Assembly: GCA_023525715.1 (NCBI GenBank)
Contig: CM042012.1
Span: forward strand, 49,302,464-49,366,463
DNA length: 64,000 bases
Direction: 5' to 3'
Origin: Cichorium intybus
Lineage: Eukaryota > Streptophyta > Magnoliopsida > Asterales > Asteraceae
The notes beneath the pieces are model-generated. The model searched no databases, was not told the origin of the DNA, and worked only from the letters and a program-made list of their open reading frames with translations. Below, piece by piece: positions 47,093 to 59,545 of this stretch (position 1 is its first letter; each line of letters starts with the position of its first letter). The position numbers were made by a program, and so were the translations under genes.

Positions 47093-49463
47093 AACAAAAC
47101 ACCCCTGAAAAATTTTTCATTTAAAACTATAACAAAGGGGTATATTTTAAAAAAAACGGGTACAAGCGTATCAAGGAGAGTATAAAATACCGTAGTCTCC
47201 TTTGAAGCCGGGCTGCTACTGACAGCATCTAAGAGTCCTACTTCACGAGTCACGGACTCCATCTATTCCCCTATTAGGATCATGCTAACCTGCAGGGACA
47301 TTTAACAAACGGTATGAGCTACAAAGCTCAGTGAGTAATCATTTCTGCAAATAACATGTATCAAATATATTCGTATATCTGTTCGGATATCGAATCCAAA
47401 CTCATAGCCTTACTGGCTGACCATATATCTCTTAGGATTTCACATCCTAATTTTGTAGCCTTACAGGCTACTTCATGACAACCTGCAATTATCAAACCAC
47501 ATCAGTTATTTGCACAGATAATCATATCTATCGTTTCTGTCCCATGTTTCTTAGTCACAATGGACTGCATCATATATCATGGCTATATAAGCCGCACCCT
47601 GTGTCACAGCTATATAAGCTACACCAAAACAATATCAATATATAAATCATAGCCCGCAGGCCGCATCAACTGGGTTTAATACCCGATATCATAGCCAAAA
47701 GGCCGTACCATGTACCTGTAACAAAATCATAGCCCGAAGGCCGCATCGGAGACATATGGCTCACGGGTTAGCCCGCTGTTGCCTAAAATATGTGGCTCAC
47801 GGGAAAATCCCGCTGTTGCCTAGACTCACGGCTGATTCCGGTCTTGTCTATATAAGTTTTATTGACTCACGGCTGGTTCCGGTATTGTCATTTTATTTTA
47901 TTGACTCACGGCTGGTTCCGGTCTTGTCATTTTATTTTATTGACTCGCGGCTGGTTCCGGTCTTGTCATTTTAGTGTATATATATATGTATTGACTCACA
48001 GCTCCGTTCTTGTCATCGCAATGACTCACGGCTTATCTGGTATTGTCTTTTACATATATTTTTACACTTGTCATTTTCGTCCCTCGAAGCCGTTTCAACC
48101 TGTAACAATACAATCATCATATATCGCATATGATATCAGTGAGATTACTCACCTGGATGCTAGCTGCGTTTCAATTTCGGTTGTTTCTTGCCTTTGCGTG
48201 CACCACAACCATTTTGTCCCATACCTATTTATCCATTTATATACCAAATGATAATAGGTTAATAATCATCTACATTGACTCTAATACACTAGAGTTCAAT
48301 ACAATATCATTACAAATAATGCCTAGTTAATAAACTTTCCGTTTACTAACTTTATATGAATTTTACTATTCACCGAGGCATTCGGATCGGTCTACAGTGC
48401 CCCCGAGGGGTCGGAAACTCAATCTAAAAATTTTCCCAAACTTTTCAGACCATAACGAGCCTATGGTCCAAATTTGAGCTAAAACGGACAAGCCAAACGA
48501 AAGATAGCGATTCGGAAGTCCCCTGCCTGGCCCCTGCTTGGAGGCGCACTGCGCCTGGGCGCACCCCGCCCTGATCCTGGGCGCACTGCGCCCTGCGCCT
48601 GGGTAGACTTCTTGGACAGTCGCGATTTATGCACTGTAGCAAGCAGTTTTTGGCCATTAAGCCCTTAATCCAGTCCTTAATCGATTGGGGTTTGTTTCTA
48701 GGCTAAAACCTTATACTCTAACAAGGTTTTCAACCATTCAAAACAACTAAATCAATCAAAATGAAGAATTAGGGTTCTTAGTCCCAAAACCCCAAAACTT
48801 CAAATTCATCACTAATAGCAATCTACTTCCATTTTCTTTAGTTAAGTCCTTATTAGCATGACTTAATGGAAGTATTACATCAACTTAACAACATAATCAT
48901 CACTGCAAATGCAGTTTTGAGTTGCTATAAAACTCATCAAGAAATAACAAGCTAGAACTTGAAGAACTAACCTTTTAAGCTTAGAAATCATCAATTCCAA
49001 GCCATAGTTCCAATTCCAATCTTCAATTCTTCAAGATTTCTCTAAGTATTGCAGAATTTGTGCAGAGAAATCTTCTCCCGTAGCTGCACACAATGGCCAG
49101 TCAAAGAGGGTCAACTCTCTCTATATATATCACAAATTTTTACAAATTTGGTCCCTAAGTTCATTTTCTTGAACTTTGACCACAATAACCAAGTTTTATT
49201 ACAATAAAACTTTCATTTCTTACATTTTTGCCACAACCAACAATATTTTCAGAATTGGTCTTTCACATGGTCAAATGACCAAAATACCCTTTTTCGGTAA
49301 AACGACTCAAATTCAGTTTTTATAACATTTTAAGTCCAAAACTCAAAATATTATTTCAACTAAATACTTTTTCTGTCCAAAAGACCAAATTACCCTTCTA
49401 AGGTAAAATGACCATTTTGCCCTTTTATTATAATTATATAATAAAACATGTCTTGGCGTTACA
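47074..49463 (-). mobile_element. solo LTR (2390 bp) in the gypsy coding region
   Basis: Minus orientation: on the plus strand it runs from TGTAACACCCGGC to TGGCGTTACA, with target duplication ATGTC at 47069-47073 and 49464-49468. It is the same family as the LTRs at 1-1784 and 5491-7980, including the hairpin array (here about 47755-48050) and the CpG hairpins (about 48540-48603). It has no interior, so it formed by recombination between two LTRs. Confidence 0.93.
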
Positions 49464-52157
49464 ATGTCGCAATTACAGGAACTGCTTGATAAAGGCTTCA
49501 TACGCCCCAGTGTATCGCCTTGGGGTGCACCGGTGCTGTTTGTTAAAAGGAAGGATGGTACCATGCGAATGTGTATTGATTATCGCGAGCTTAACAAAAT
49601 TACCATTAAAAATCGTTACCCGTTACCACGTATAGACGATCTGTTTGACCAATTGCAAGGTGCTAACTATTTCTCAAAGATTGACCTCCGATCTGGATAT
49701 CATCAGGTGCGCGTAAGAAACGAAGATATTGAGAAAACTGCTTTCCATACTCGCTACGGGCATTATGAATTCCTGGTCATGCCTTTTGGTTTGACGAATG
49801 CCCCGACAATTTTCATGGATTTGATGAACAGAGTGTGCAAACCATTCCTTGATAAGTTTGTTATCGTCTTTATTGATGACATTCTTATTTACTCGAAGAA
49901 TGCAGAAGAACACAAGAAACATCTGAGAACAATACTAGAAGTTTTAAAGAAAGAGAAATTATATGCGAAATTTTCGAAGTGCGAATTTTGGCTGAGGGAG
50001 GTGCAATTCCTTGGACACGTCGTCTCAATCCAAGGGATCAAAGTAGATCCAGCAAAGGTGGAAGCAGTGATGAAATAGGAGATTCCAAAGACCCCGACAG
50101 AAGTGAGAAGTTTTCTTGGACTCGCCGGGTACTACCGACGATTTATCCAAGATTTTTCACGAATTGCAGTACCTCTTACAAAGCTAACAAGAAAAGGGGT
50201 AAATTTTGAATGGGGGCCGGAACAAGATAAAGCGTTTGAAACACTGAAAGAGAAATTATGTGATGCGCCGGTTCTTACCTTGCCAGAGGGTACCGAAGAT
50301 TTCGTAGTGTACAGTGATGCCTCGAACAGAGGATTGGGTTGCGTACTAATGCAGCGGGGAAAAGTGATAGCGTACGCTTCTCGTCAACTAAAAGAACCAG
50401 AAACAAGATATGCAACTCACGATTTGGAACTGGCAGCAATTGTGTTTGCATTAAAAATCTGGAGGCATTACCTATATGGAACAAAGTGCACCTTGTACAC
50501 GGATCACAAAAGTCTGCAGTATGTATTCTCACAGAAGGAACTTAATATGAGGCAAAGTAGGTGGCTGGAGCTGATAAATGACTATGACTGTGAAATCGCC
50601 TACCACCCGGGGAAAGCAAATGTGGTAGCAGATGCTTTAAGCACGAAGTTTCATGAAAAGAAAAGTCAAGAGAGGTTGATGAAGATCGAATTGAAATCAA
50701 GTCTAATAGAAAGCATCAAAGACGCGCAAAAACAAGTATTGGAAAGAGGTGATTTAAAGAAGGAGAAGCTGGGAAAAGATTTGGTGTTTGGAGAAAATAC
50801 TCAAGGACTGAAGACAGTCAGAAATCGTGTGTGGGTACCAAAAGCAGGAGGAATCCGAAAGTTGATTCTAGAAGAATCCCATAAGTCAAAATATTCCATT
50901 CATCCAGGAAGCACAAAAACTTATCGGGATCTCAAAGAACAGTACTGGTGGCCGGGAATGAATAAAAGAATTGTCAAATATATTTCTAAATGTGCAACCT
51001 ATGCACAGGTGAAAGCGGAACACCAAGCCCCATATGGGAATACTCAACCACTGCAAATTCCAGCGGGAAAATGGGAAGACATAACCATGGATTTCATATT
51101 TGGGTTGCCAAGAACTAGAAAAGGTCATAATGGTATATGGGTCATAGTTGACCTTTTGACCAAGAGTGCAATGTTTTTGGCGATTAATGAAAATACACAA
51201 TTGGAGACATTAGCACAGATATACAAGGATGAAGTTATAAGACTTCATGGAGCTCCTTTGTCAATTGTGTCAGATAGAGACCCACGATTTACCTCAAAAT
51301 TGTAGGAGGCACTACAGGAACGAATGGGAACAAAAATTAAAATGAGTACAGCTTATCATCCCCAGACAGATGGGCAAAGTGAACGAACTATTCAGACTGT
51401 AGAAGATATGCTACGATCGTGTGCTTTAGATTTTGGTGGGAATTGGGACGAGCATTTGCCATTGGTGGAATTTTCTTATAACAATAGTTATCATTCCAGT
51501 ATTGGAATGCCACCATTCGAAGCTTTATATGGCAGAAAGTGTAGAACCCCCTTATGTTGGTTGGAAGCGGGGGAGACCAAAATGACTAGGCCGGAAATCG
51601 TGAGGGTAACAAACGAAAAGATCAAAATAATTCAAGCTAATATGAAAGCTGCTCAAGATAGGCAGAAAAGTTATGCAGATTTGAAGAAGAGACCTTACGA
51701 TTTAAAAGAAGGTGATCTAGTGATGCTCAAAGTATCACCGTGGAAGGGTGTGGTAAGATTCGGAAAGAGGGGTAAACTGAGTCCAATATATATTGGACCT
51801 TTCAAGATCTTAAGAAAAATTGGTGAACAAGCTTTCAAGCTAGAGTTGCCACGTAAACTGAGTGGTATACATGATACGTTTCATGTGTGCTATTTGAAAA
51901 AGTATTTTGGGAAGAGTGAACTTGTTATCCCATTAAAAGACTTAAAAGTAGAAGCCCCGAATAAGCTGATAGAAGAACCAGAAGCGATGCTGGAAATACG
52001 AACCAAAAAGTTGAGAAATAAGGAAATTGACTTAGTTTTTGTCAAGTGGAAGCACTCGTCACGTTCAGACTTAACCTGGGAAACTTTGGAAGATATGAAG
52101 AAAAGATACCCCAATTTTACGAATTATGAGAAGATTCCGAGGACGGAATCCTCTTAA
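49464..52157 (+). pseudogene. gypsy pol: reverse transcriptase, RNase H, integrase, chromodomain-like tail
   Basis: It continues the gag-protease frame after the solo LTR; one target-duplication copy belongs to the frame. Reverse transcriptase: MRMCIDYRELNKI, LVMPFGLTNAP and the catalytic FIDDILIYSKN. RNase H: YSDASNRGLGCVLMQ and YTDHKSLQYVF, ending VVADALSTK. Integrase: zinc-binding start with YWWPGMNKRIVKY, DFIFGLPRTRKGHNGIWV and SDRDPRF, then the GPF module IYIGPFKILRKIG. The end (LRNKEIDLVFVKWKHSSR, then LTWE) resembles a chromodomain. Lesions: TAG at 50076-50078 and 51303-51305, at places where relatives usually have tryptophan, and CATYAQVKAEH where the zinc finger normally has a second cysteine. 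The stop is at 52155-52157. Confidence 0.94.
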
Positions 52158-52167
52158 GGGGGAGAGG
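52156..52167 (+). other. polypurine tract
   Basis: AAGGGGGAGAGG directly after the pol stop and one base before the right LTR. Confidence 0.88.
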
Positions 52168-52773
52168 TTGTAAGAACCTGCGAAACTTTGTAGTAAAATA
52201 TTAAATAAGTACGTACAATAGTAAAATTATAAAAAGGGCAAAATGGTCTTTTGCCATATTTTGAACTCTAATGTAAAAGATTTTTGTAATTATGGGTATT
52301 AATGTAAAAAGTAAAAGTATGATGTAATAAAAACTAAGTTATGGTGTCAAATTGGAAGAAAAGGAACTAGTGGGTTAGAAATGAAAAATTGGGAGGTATA
52401 AATAGTGGGAAAAATCTCCCACTTTCCAGAAGTTCACAGAAGCATCGGGAGAGAGTGAGGGATTGAGCAGGTTCACGAAGGTTCTTGGAAGTTTGAGTAG
52501 AAATCAGCAACTAACTTCAAGGTTTTGATTTCTAAGCTACTTGGGGTAAGAATTTCATCCTTATAACTTAATTTAAGCATTTTGGGATTTTGTGGATGGG
52601 GGAAAACGGGTTGCAGAAGTGGTGTGGGATTTGTATTAAGTTTCTAACCATGAAAATATGTTCTAAACACCATTAAGAACTTAATTCCACTTCTGGAATC
52701 GGTTAAAGTAGGAGGAATTGACAAATTTCCTCAAGAACCCTAAATTCAAGAATTTGTGTAATTAAGTTGTTTC

Positions 52774-54259
52774 TGTAACGACCCGGCTCTCCAAAGCCTG
52801 AGTTTTACAAGATAATATCACCAGAGATCGTCCCATGATCCAAGCCGAGCGTTACCTAAACCTGCAAAACCACATATAATAAAAGGGTAAGCTATAAAGC
52901 TTAGTGAGTAATCGAATCACAGTATGGCCTAAATAGCCACACTCGTTTCACAAACTTATTTTATTACACTTGACCGTCTTACGATCATACTGTGAAACTA
53001 CCGTATTACCCGACGGAACTCACTTCTCTCGTACACTCTTACTACACCTTCTTCTACTACCTGGTAACTTATATAGTTACCGTACTGTTTAACATTACTC
53101 ATTTACTATATCTTTCTGTACTTTTATTGTCTGATAATTTATACATTACCATACTGTCTGTCTTTCTTTATTTTCTGGTAACTTATAGCATTACCGTTAC
53201 TCACTTATGGTATCATATACCGTTCTGTATTATGCCGCCTAATTTTATTATACGGCTACTCATTCGTTACTATTATGTTATAAGCGTTTACCGGTTCCGC
53301 ACCGGGTTATCTATTGATATTATTCCTCTTAACCAAATTCATTATTTGGTACTGTCTATACGATTTTCTATGCTTGTTTTATGGGATATTCATATCCCCT
53401 TTATTTTTATTAAACCAATACTGGTGCAACAAACATATGGAGCTGGCACACAGTATCTACACATTATCTTTTTATTTATGTCATATATCATTCTTCCGCG
53501 TGGACACTATACTAAGATACTACTGATTAATTATACTACTTAGTATCATCCTGTGATACACTACTTCTCATGGGCCAGACTCGTCAACGGGTCTGTAGCA
53601 TACCTACTTTCCTTACATATATCATAACTATACTTTTATACTACTCTGCGTTTCTTTCAATAATTTATTTCTACTATAGCTCAACACGTAAAAACTACTA
53701 GGGAGATACGGTAGCGATTACTCACTTGAGTTTGGTGCTTTCTCGGAGTCCTGGCACGGTTCTCGTTCCGGTATCCCGATAGCTCCCGAGCACCTCAACG
53801 CTAGCTACCGCTGACTCCTTACTTCTTGCTATCACCTCTCAGCATATACTCCTTACCAGAACACTCTCTTATATCGTATATGTGTTTCGTGTGTGTTCTG
53901 CCTCAAAAATGAGGCTTGTGCCTCGTATTTATAGCCTCTGAACATCCTTCGCGTCGCGACCACCATGACCGTCGCATCGCGATGACTCACTCTCAATTAT
54001 TGCTTGATTGTACGATTGATTGCGCGATTCACGGATCTGCTGACAGCCGTCGCGTCGCGACCAGCTTACCCGTCGCGTCGCGAGGCGCCGACACCAAAAG
54101 TGTCATCTTTTTCCGCTTTTTGCTCCGTTTTAACTCCTAGGCTTTGATCGTTATATTTTTCTTATCTCATAATGGCCTTAACATCGTTATTTGGCCACAC
54201 TAAAGGCCAAAACGCTCATACTTTTGATCTATAGTCCCTTCCGGGACACGGGTGTCACA
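52774..54259 (-). mobile_element. solo LTR (1486 bp) of another gypsy-type family
   Basis: On the plus strand it runs from TGTAACGACCCGG to GGGTGTCACA, with target duplication GTTTC at 52769-52773 and 54260-54264. The order of landmarks shows that its sense strand is minus. It holds many small hairpins (52925-53560) and a CGTCGCG-rich cluster at about 53943-54092. The 183-codon frame at 52992-53543 is an artefact of this repeat. Confidence 0.9.
52925..53559 (-). repeat. hairpin array in the antisense solo LTR
   Basis: Arm pairs at 52925/52936 (4 bp), 53063/53076 (6 bp, GGTAAC/GTTACC), 53133/53145, 53177/53190, 53234/53253 (GCCG/CGGC), 53383/53392 (7 bp, GGGATAT/ATATCCC) and 53543/53554 (6 bp). 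The two imperfect pairs at 53133 and 53177 become G-U wobbles when read on the minus, sense, strand. Confidence 0.7.
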
Positions 54260-56257
54260 GTTTCTATGGGTTAAAACCTGATGTAAACTGAAGGTTTTAG
54301 TTATAGAATGATATAAATTGGTTAGGTTAAGTATTAAGAGCTTAATACGCGAAAACAGGGGGTTGCAGAACGAAAATCGGACCCGAAAACAGCCCAGCAG
54401 GATTACAAGGCCGTGTAATCTGCAAGGGCAACATTACACGACCGTGTAATGTTTTAAAAGGGTAATTAGCCAGAAAATTACACGGCCGTGTAATTTTCAA
54501 AGCAATATTACACGACCGTGTAATACACTATGGAGGAATTTTGAGTTTTTATTTTGCAAGTTGGGGTTAGACTTGTCCGTTTGACCTCAAATTTTAAACA
54601 TAAGTCCCTTATGGTCCAAAACTTTATAGAAAATTGTCAGAACCGAAATACGACCTCCCGAGGGTACTGTAGTAAAATACGTGTATTTCGGGAAAATTTA
54701 CAAACTAAAGAAAGTTATTACAATAAGAGTTTTAGCCTAATTATGACCCGTACTTGCATTGTATGGCACTCTTGTGCTGTAAAGTTGGTTATTATATATA
54801 TAAATTGAGTATAAATATATATTTTATATATAATAGGTGGTGGCTCTAATAGAATTGATCAAGCGAAAGATAAAGGAGTCCACGAAGCTAAGTAACTTCT
54901 AGGTGACTGAGGTGAGTGTTATGTGGATTTTTGGAGTACATAGCAAAATGAATTTTATTCAAAATGTTTTGGAGTCAAAGTGATTTTATGGCTTTAAAAG
55001 TATTTTATGAAAAATATGATTATAATGTGTACAGAAAGAGAATCAGAAATACAGTAAACTGATAATGTGATTGGCCCATGATAATGAGTTGCTTAGTATC
55101 CGGATAAAGACCACGGCCTGCTGCGGTAGGGGTGGCAAAAAGACACTACTGGGATGGTACCTCCCGTCGCGAAGTAGTTGTCTTACCTTGGTAGATGAAT
55201 TCGTTTCATGTTATTGGGGAAGCAGTTATACGGGTGCGTCTCGTATAAAACCTACGGGTGCGCTCGTAGGAATGTACCATCACGAAATAAGGAATACCTC
55301 TGGGTGCGCTCATAGGAAATGTAAAATTGGAAATTTAAGGAATAATGTTATAATTGGTAAACTGTTTTGGGTCTAAACCCATAATGCTCACGAGACGTTA
55401 TGTCTCACGTATTTGTTTTGAATGCTATGTACTCAGGTAAACAGGAGAGGCGTTAAAAGAATCGGGTGTGGGGCCGTAGCATCTATTATTGTGTAAAGTG
55501 TATAATAAACAGGTTTGAATCGTGGTTGTGATGCAAATTTGTGATACCCCGTTTGTAATAAAAATACATGGTTTGTTTACATAAGTTGTAATAAAAGTTT
55601 GTAAAAAAAAAAATGTGTGAAAATTTGGGGTGTTACAGTATTGTTTGATGGTTAGTTTGTCGTTTGATTCGTCCTTATGATTGTGTGGTATGCGAATGGA
55701 GATGAGACAGTCTGAAAGAGTCCAAAGATGTTGGAGGCGGAATAGAGTTAGTATATGAGTCGTGCGGGTCGAAGTTAGTATGAGAGTCCAAAGACAGTAG
55801 AGGTGGAACAGAGTTAGTCTATGAGCCGTTTGGGTCAGAGTTAGTCTGAGAGTCTAAAGGCAGTGGAGGCGAAACAAAGTTAGTCTGTGAGTTGGATGGA
55901 TCAAGGTTAGTCCGAAAGTCCATAAGTGTTGACCGATCGAAGTCAGTCCGAGAGTCATTATGTGGTATGCTTGTCTATGTAATGGAACGTGTGGTGTTTT
56001 GGACAACCCATTAAGCTTTGGGCTTACTCTCAAGTTAAATATTTTGGTACTTTTGTGGTCAAAAGGAAGGGTGCGACTTGATTGTACACACATCTATGGT
56101 TTCAAGACTTTCGCTGATATTTACTACTCTAATTTCATATTATGGATGTGGAATGTTATTATTTAGTGTTTGAACAAATGAGTTTTTATTATATTTGAAA
56201 TGGTTTTGATGTGTAGACTCTACTTTTAAAATGAAAATTTTGAGACGTTACAAATAG

Positions 56258-57171
56258 TTTATTAACACATTATCCTCCATATGATTTTTTTCCCTTTCTT
56301 AAACATTTTGCATTTCTAATTCTTTTTCGTTTTTACAAATTTTATTTACAAACCTCGATGCAATGCATAGGTGTTACCTATTAGTTACAAACAATTACTA
56401 GTTACATGCTTTAAGGCATTACAAACATGACCACTAAAGTAAACCTACGGAAAACACCAATCTTAACTTCTTTTTCAACATTTTTTATCTCATTATCTTT
56501 CAATCTGTTAAACTACTTCTCCCTAAAGTCATTAATCTCTTTCAATTCTATCTCCTATATGCGTTTAAATCATCTAATTCCTTTTCCTTCAACGCCTTTA
56601 AATTCTTCACTTCCTTAATTTAGAGCTTTCTATAATTATAATTTTATAATAAAGGATTAATCCACTTGAATAAATTGCAACTTTTTGTTGCAATAACCTA
56701 CATAAAAACTGATATGATAGTAGCATTAAGTGTGGGTATAACCGAATTTAGGTTCACGCAAGATATAAGGAGGGGTCGGCGGCTTCACGATTCTCACTGG
56801 TGCCGATTGGCAATAGATAGGTCAGATGCGGGTTTGTGAACTCGTGATGGCTGGTGGAATGAGCTGCAAAGTATGCTTTTCTATTTATACAGTGTTGTTG
56901 GTTGAGAAAGATTGGTTTCCAGTGTTATGAGTTAATGAAAGATGAAAGTGAGAGGAGAGAGAAAAGCTGATATGACATAAGGGTTAGGAATGTTAGGGGA
57001 GATAAACTCCCCACCTAACCAACTGGGAGAAAAAACCATCATTAACCATTAGACTGAACGATATGGAGAAGAAAACGTCGTCGGCACACGACGTGGGAGG
57101 GTTTGCCGCTGGCAAACACCGACCTGTGATAGCGACAATGGTGAGCCGCGAAGTTTGAATGACAAAAGTTT

Positions 57172-57217
<46 letters not shown>

Positions 57218-57893
57218 TCTATTGTATCTCTCCCCTCTCATTCTCTCTTCCCTCTATTTCTTTGTCATTTGCCACCAACAACCGCCTTTAAGAAGCTTTT
57301 TTGGCGGCGAGTTCAGTTTTACAGGGGTATTTGCTGATGTGGAGGTGTGTGCCTCCGACACCACACCGTTTGGCATTACGGATACAAAAATACAATCATA
57401 GCCACATAAAAGAACAATCAGATCATACAAGTTAACCACAATTAAAAAAACAAGTTTATCTCAATTTACCTTGAAAAATGTTTGAGAAATGGCAAGACAA
57501 CCACTTACCCACAATTAAAACCATAGGGCAGCCAAACAGTACCAGAAATTAGGTCAATTACATGGAAATTAGTGCAACCATAAAAGCTCTTCTTAGGTTT
57601 CTAGGTGTCCAAGATTTCCATATTCTAACTTGTAATCCACAATCACTATGGCACTATGTTGTTTACCACTTAATTGAGTTATTAAGAGGCAACATCTGAA
57701 TGAGATAGATTAAGAGGGTTTGTTTGCCTATTAATTTTTACCTCTTAAATGAAAAAGGGCCACTTATTGGATCAGATATCAAGACCCATCTGAACAAAAA
57801 AAGAAACAAGCATTCCACTTTTGCCATACCCATCCCGCCTCTCTTTCTCCTTCATCCCGCCTCCCTTCTCTTTCTTTCCTCGCGATCAGATTT
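56258..57893. other. intergenic, no gene recognised
   Basis: AT-rich, with a pyrimidine microsatellite at 57177-57211. Small GC-rich patches at about 56760-56870 and 57060-57140 have no clear coding frame. I see no transposon ends. Confidence 0.5.
57177..57211. repeat. (TC)n microsatellite
   Basis: About 17 uninterrupted TC units. Confidence 0.95.
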
Positions 57894-58676
57894 TGAAAGG
57901 TTTTCTGCAACTATGAACTAAGATTCCTAAGTTCACATGCAACCTATATAGATCTAAGTTTTTCTTCTAATTAAACATATAACAATTCCTAGTAGGCCAG
58001 AAATAACAAACTAAAAAGAAAGATCAAGAAAAACTAACCTTTAGTGAATCTTGGAAGCAAAGCAACAGAGATCTCTTGCCTCAAATGCAGTCACACCCAG
58101 TAGGAGGTATCTTGGCCGAAATTCTAGAGAGAAAAAGGGTAAAAATCGTGGCTTTAGGGTTAGGGTGAGCCTCCCTATTTATAGCCTCCATGTGGTGATC
58201 AGATAATCGTTACAGATAAGCCTTTTTGAATTCGAATTAAGATAAACTATTATTTTAATCATTCAAACACCATTTATCTATAATATATATATATATTTCG
58301 AAAATATACATATCTATATATATATTTTCGACCACCACATGGTCACTAACACTGCCACTTACTCAACTATCGAATAATTACAGTTTTAGTCCCTGCACCT
58401 TTAATTAATCAATTTAACTGCCAAATTAATTCCAATTAATTCCAGAAAAATTTCTAATTAATTATTATAGTTTCTAATTAATATATTAACACTTAAATAT
58501 ATTAATAAACTATTTATTTAATTTCTATTGATTTATTAATCACATAATAAATCAACCTTTCTCTCTACCGGACTTTCTGCCAATCCTCCAACTATGAGGG
58601 CAACCCAAATGGACTTTGCTTCTATTAATTAGATAAATACTAATTATTAGTCATGGCTTAGACACCTAATCCAACA
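57894..58676 (-). repeat. copia 3' LTR, 783 bp
   Basis: On the plus strand it runs from TGAAAGGTTTTCTGC to CACCTAATCCAACA. TATA box TATAAATA (minus) at 58176-58183. It is the same family as 39522-40286. The left flank GATTT (57889-57893) should be the target duplication. Confidence 0.88.
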
Positions 58677-58691
58677 GTCTCCCACTTGGAT
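58677..58691 (-). other. copia polypurine tract
   Basis: CCAAGTGGGAGAC on the minus strand, directly before TGTTGGATTAGG, the LTR start. Confidence 0.85.
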
Positions 58692-59545
58692 AAGTCTATG
58701 ACTAAAATTACCAATTTACCCTCTAATTAATTAGCAACTGTAGCTTCCTAGAAACTGATGTCGAACTCTGACCTAGTCAGTTCTGTCCAATGATAAGTGA
58801 TCAGATGATCCTCCGTCCAACAAGATATTTTTCAGACTCAGGACATGGATTAAGATCAATCCTTGTCTGATTCTCTGTTTCCCGATTTCTGATTTGCATA
58901 TGACTTTAAGACTACCAATTGACCATGTCAATTTAGTCCTGGTTGGCCAACCCTTCAGTCAACTTCAAAATCATCGAGAGGCCTACAGATATCTGTTTTC
59001 CCGACAGGGTCAAGGGACGAATAAGTTTTGACTCATATACTTATGTCTTTTACTAGTCAAATCATTCACAACAACACGTTTTATAACACCGTGTTACCGA
59101 TGCGTTTTCGCATTGTCAATGAACAACCGCTTGGTAAAACATAACTTATATGTCTCTGCTTAAAGATCAAAAGATGTTATCGTCTCAACATTGCTTATGA
59201 TGAAATCCATGAAGCAATCAGTTGAGCGTGGGTTTATCCAATACTCAAATCCCTATTTTCTAAGTACTCATGAATATTGTAGCAATCTTATTGCTATGTC
59301 TAACTCATTAGACAATCTACAAAACAATTCATGACAGTCTTCATTCATACTTACTCCCTAAGAAGCATGAGCGACTGTGGATATTTAAATAATACAATAT
59401 TATTTAGGAAGTAAACATGCAAAATGAAACACAATAATAAACAATCGACAAAAGGCAGTATCAAATACTCATCAACAAAACTATATTATTAATTCACCAA
59501 AGTCAATTACATTTATATTGTAATAAGTTTCAAAATCCTATCTAA
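58692..59545 (-). other. copia 3' untranslated region
   Basis: Non-coding, 0.85 kb. It contains conserved small hairpins such as AGCAAT/ATTGCT (59281-59286 with 59290-59295) and GTCTAA/TTAGAC nearby. The relic at 26819-26831 keeps the first as GCAGT/ACTGC, a compensating change. Confidence 0.75.

Larger units (their letters stand above)
42781..55637 (+). mobile_element. full-length Ty3/gypsy element, chromovirus-like (Tekay/Del type), nested insertions
   Basis: Target duplication GTATT at 42776-42780 and 55638-55642. LTRs are 42781-44761 and 52169-55637 (the latter with a 1486-bp insertion). The order gag, protease, reverse transcriptase, RNase H, integrase and a chromodomain-like tail identifies Ty3/gypsy. 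Roughly 13 substitutions distinguish the LTRs. Two reverse-oriented solo LTRs interrupt it: 47074-49463 in the coding region and 52774-54259 in the right LTR. Two stops also break pol. Confidence 0.93.
52169..55637 (+). repeat. 3' LTR of the chromovirus-like element, interrupted
   Basis: After removing 52774-54259 and one duplication copy it is 1978 bp, against 1981 for the left LTR. It carries the same TATA box, palindromes and constant-loop hairpins. Confidence 0.93.
41675..56252 (+). mobile_element. old solo gypsy LTR (about 1.7 kb) split by a gypsy element
   Basis: Left part 41675-42780, right part 55643-56252. The target duplication AATAG is at 41670-41674 and 56253-56257. It begins TCTAATGCCCG, which looks like a mutated TGTAACGCCCG, and ends TGAGACGTTACA. 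Before the gypsy insertion it would be about 1716 bp. The segment near 42700 (TCAGGTAAATATTCTCACTAT) and the repeated GTCC..GAGTC units at 55715-55960 follow the same order as in the other gypsy LTRs here. Confidence 0.75.

Noticed and set aside
52992..53543. 183-codon plus-strand frame with hydrophobic stretches
   Set aside because: It lies wholly inside an antisense solo LTR made of hairpins and pyrimidine-rich DNA; there is no domain and no relative outside the repeat.
56760..57140. Possible small gene in a GC-richer patch
   Set aside because: No frame with a recognisable domain or splice structure.
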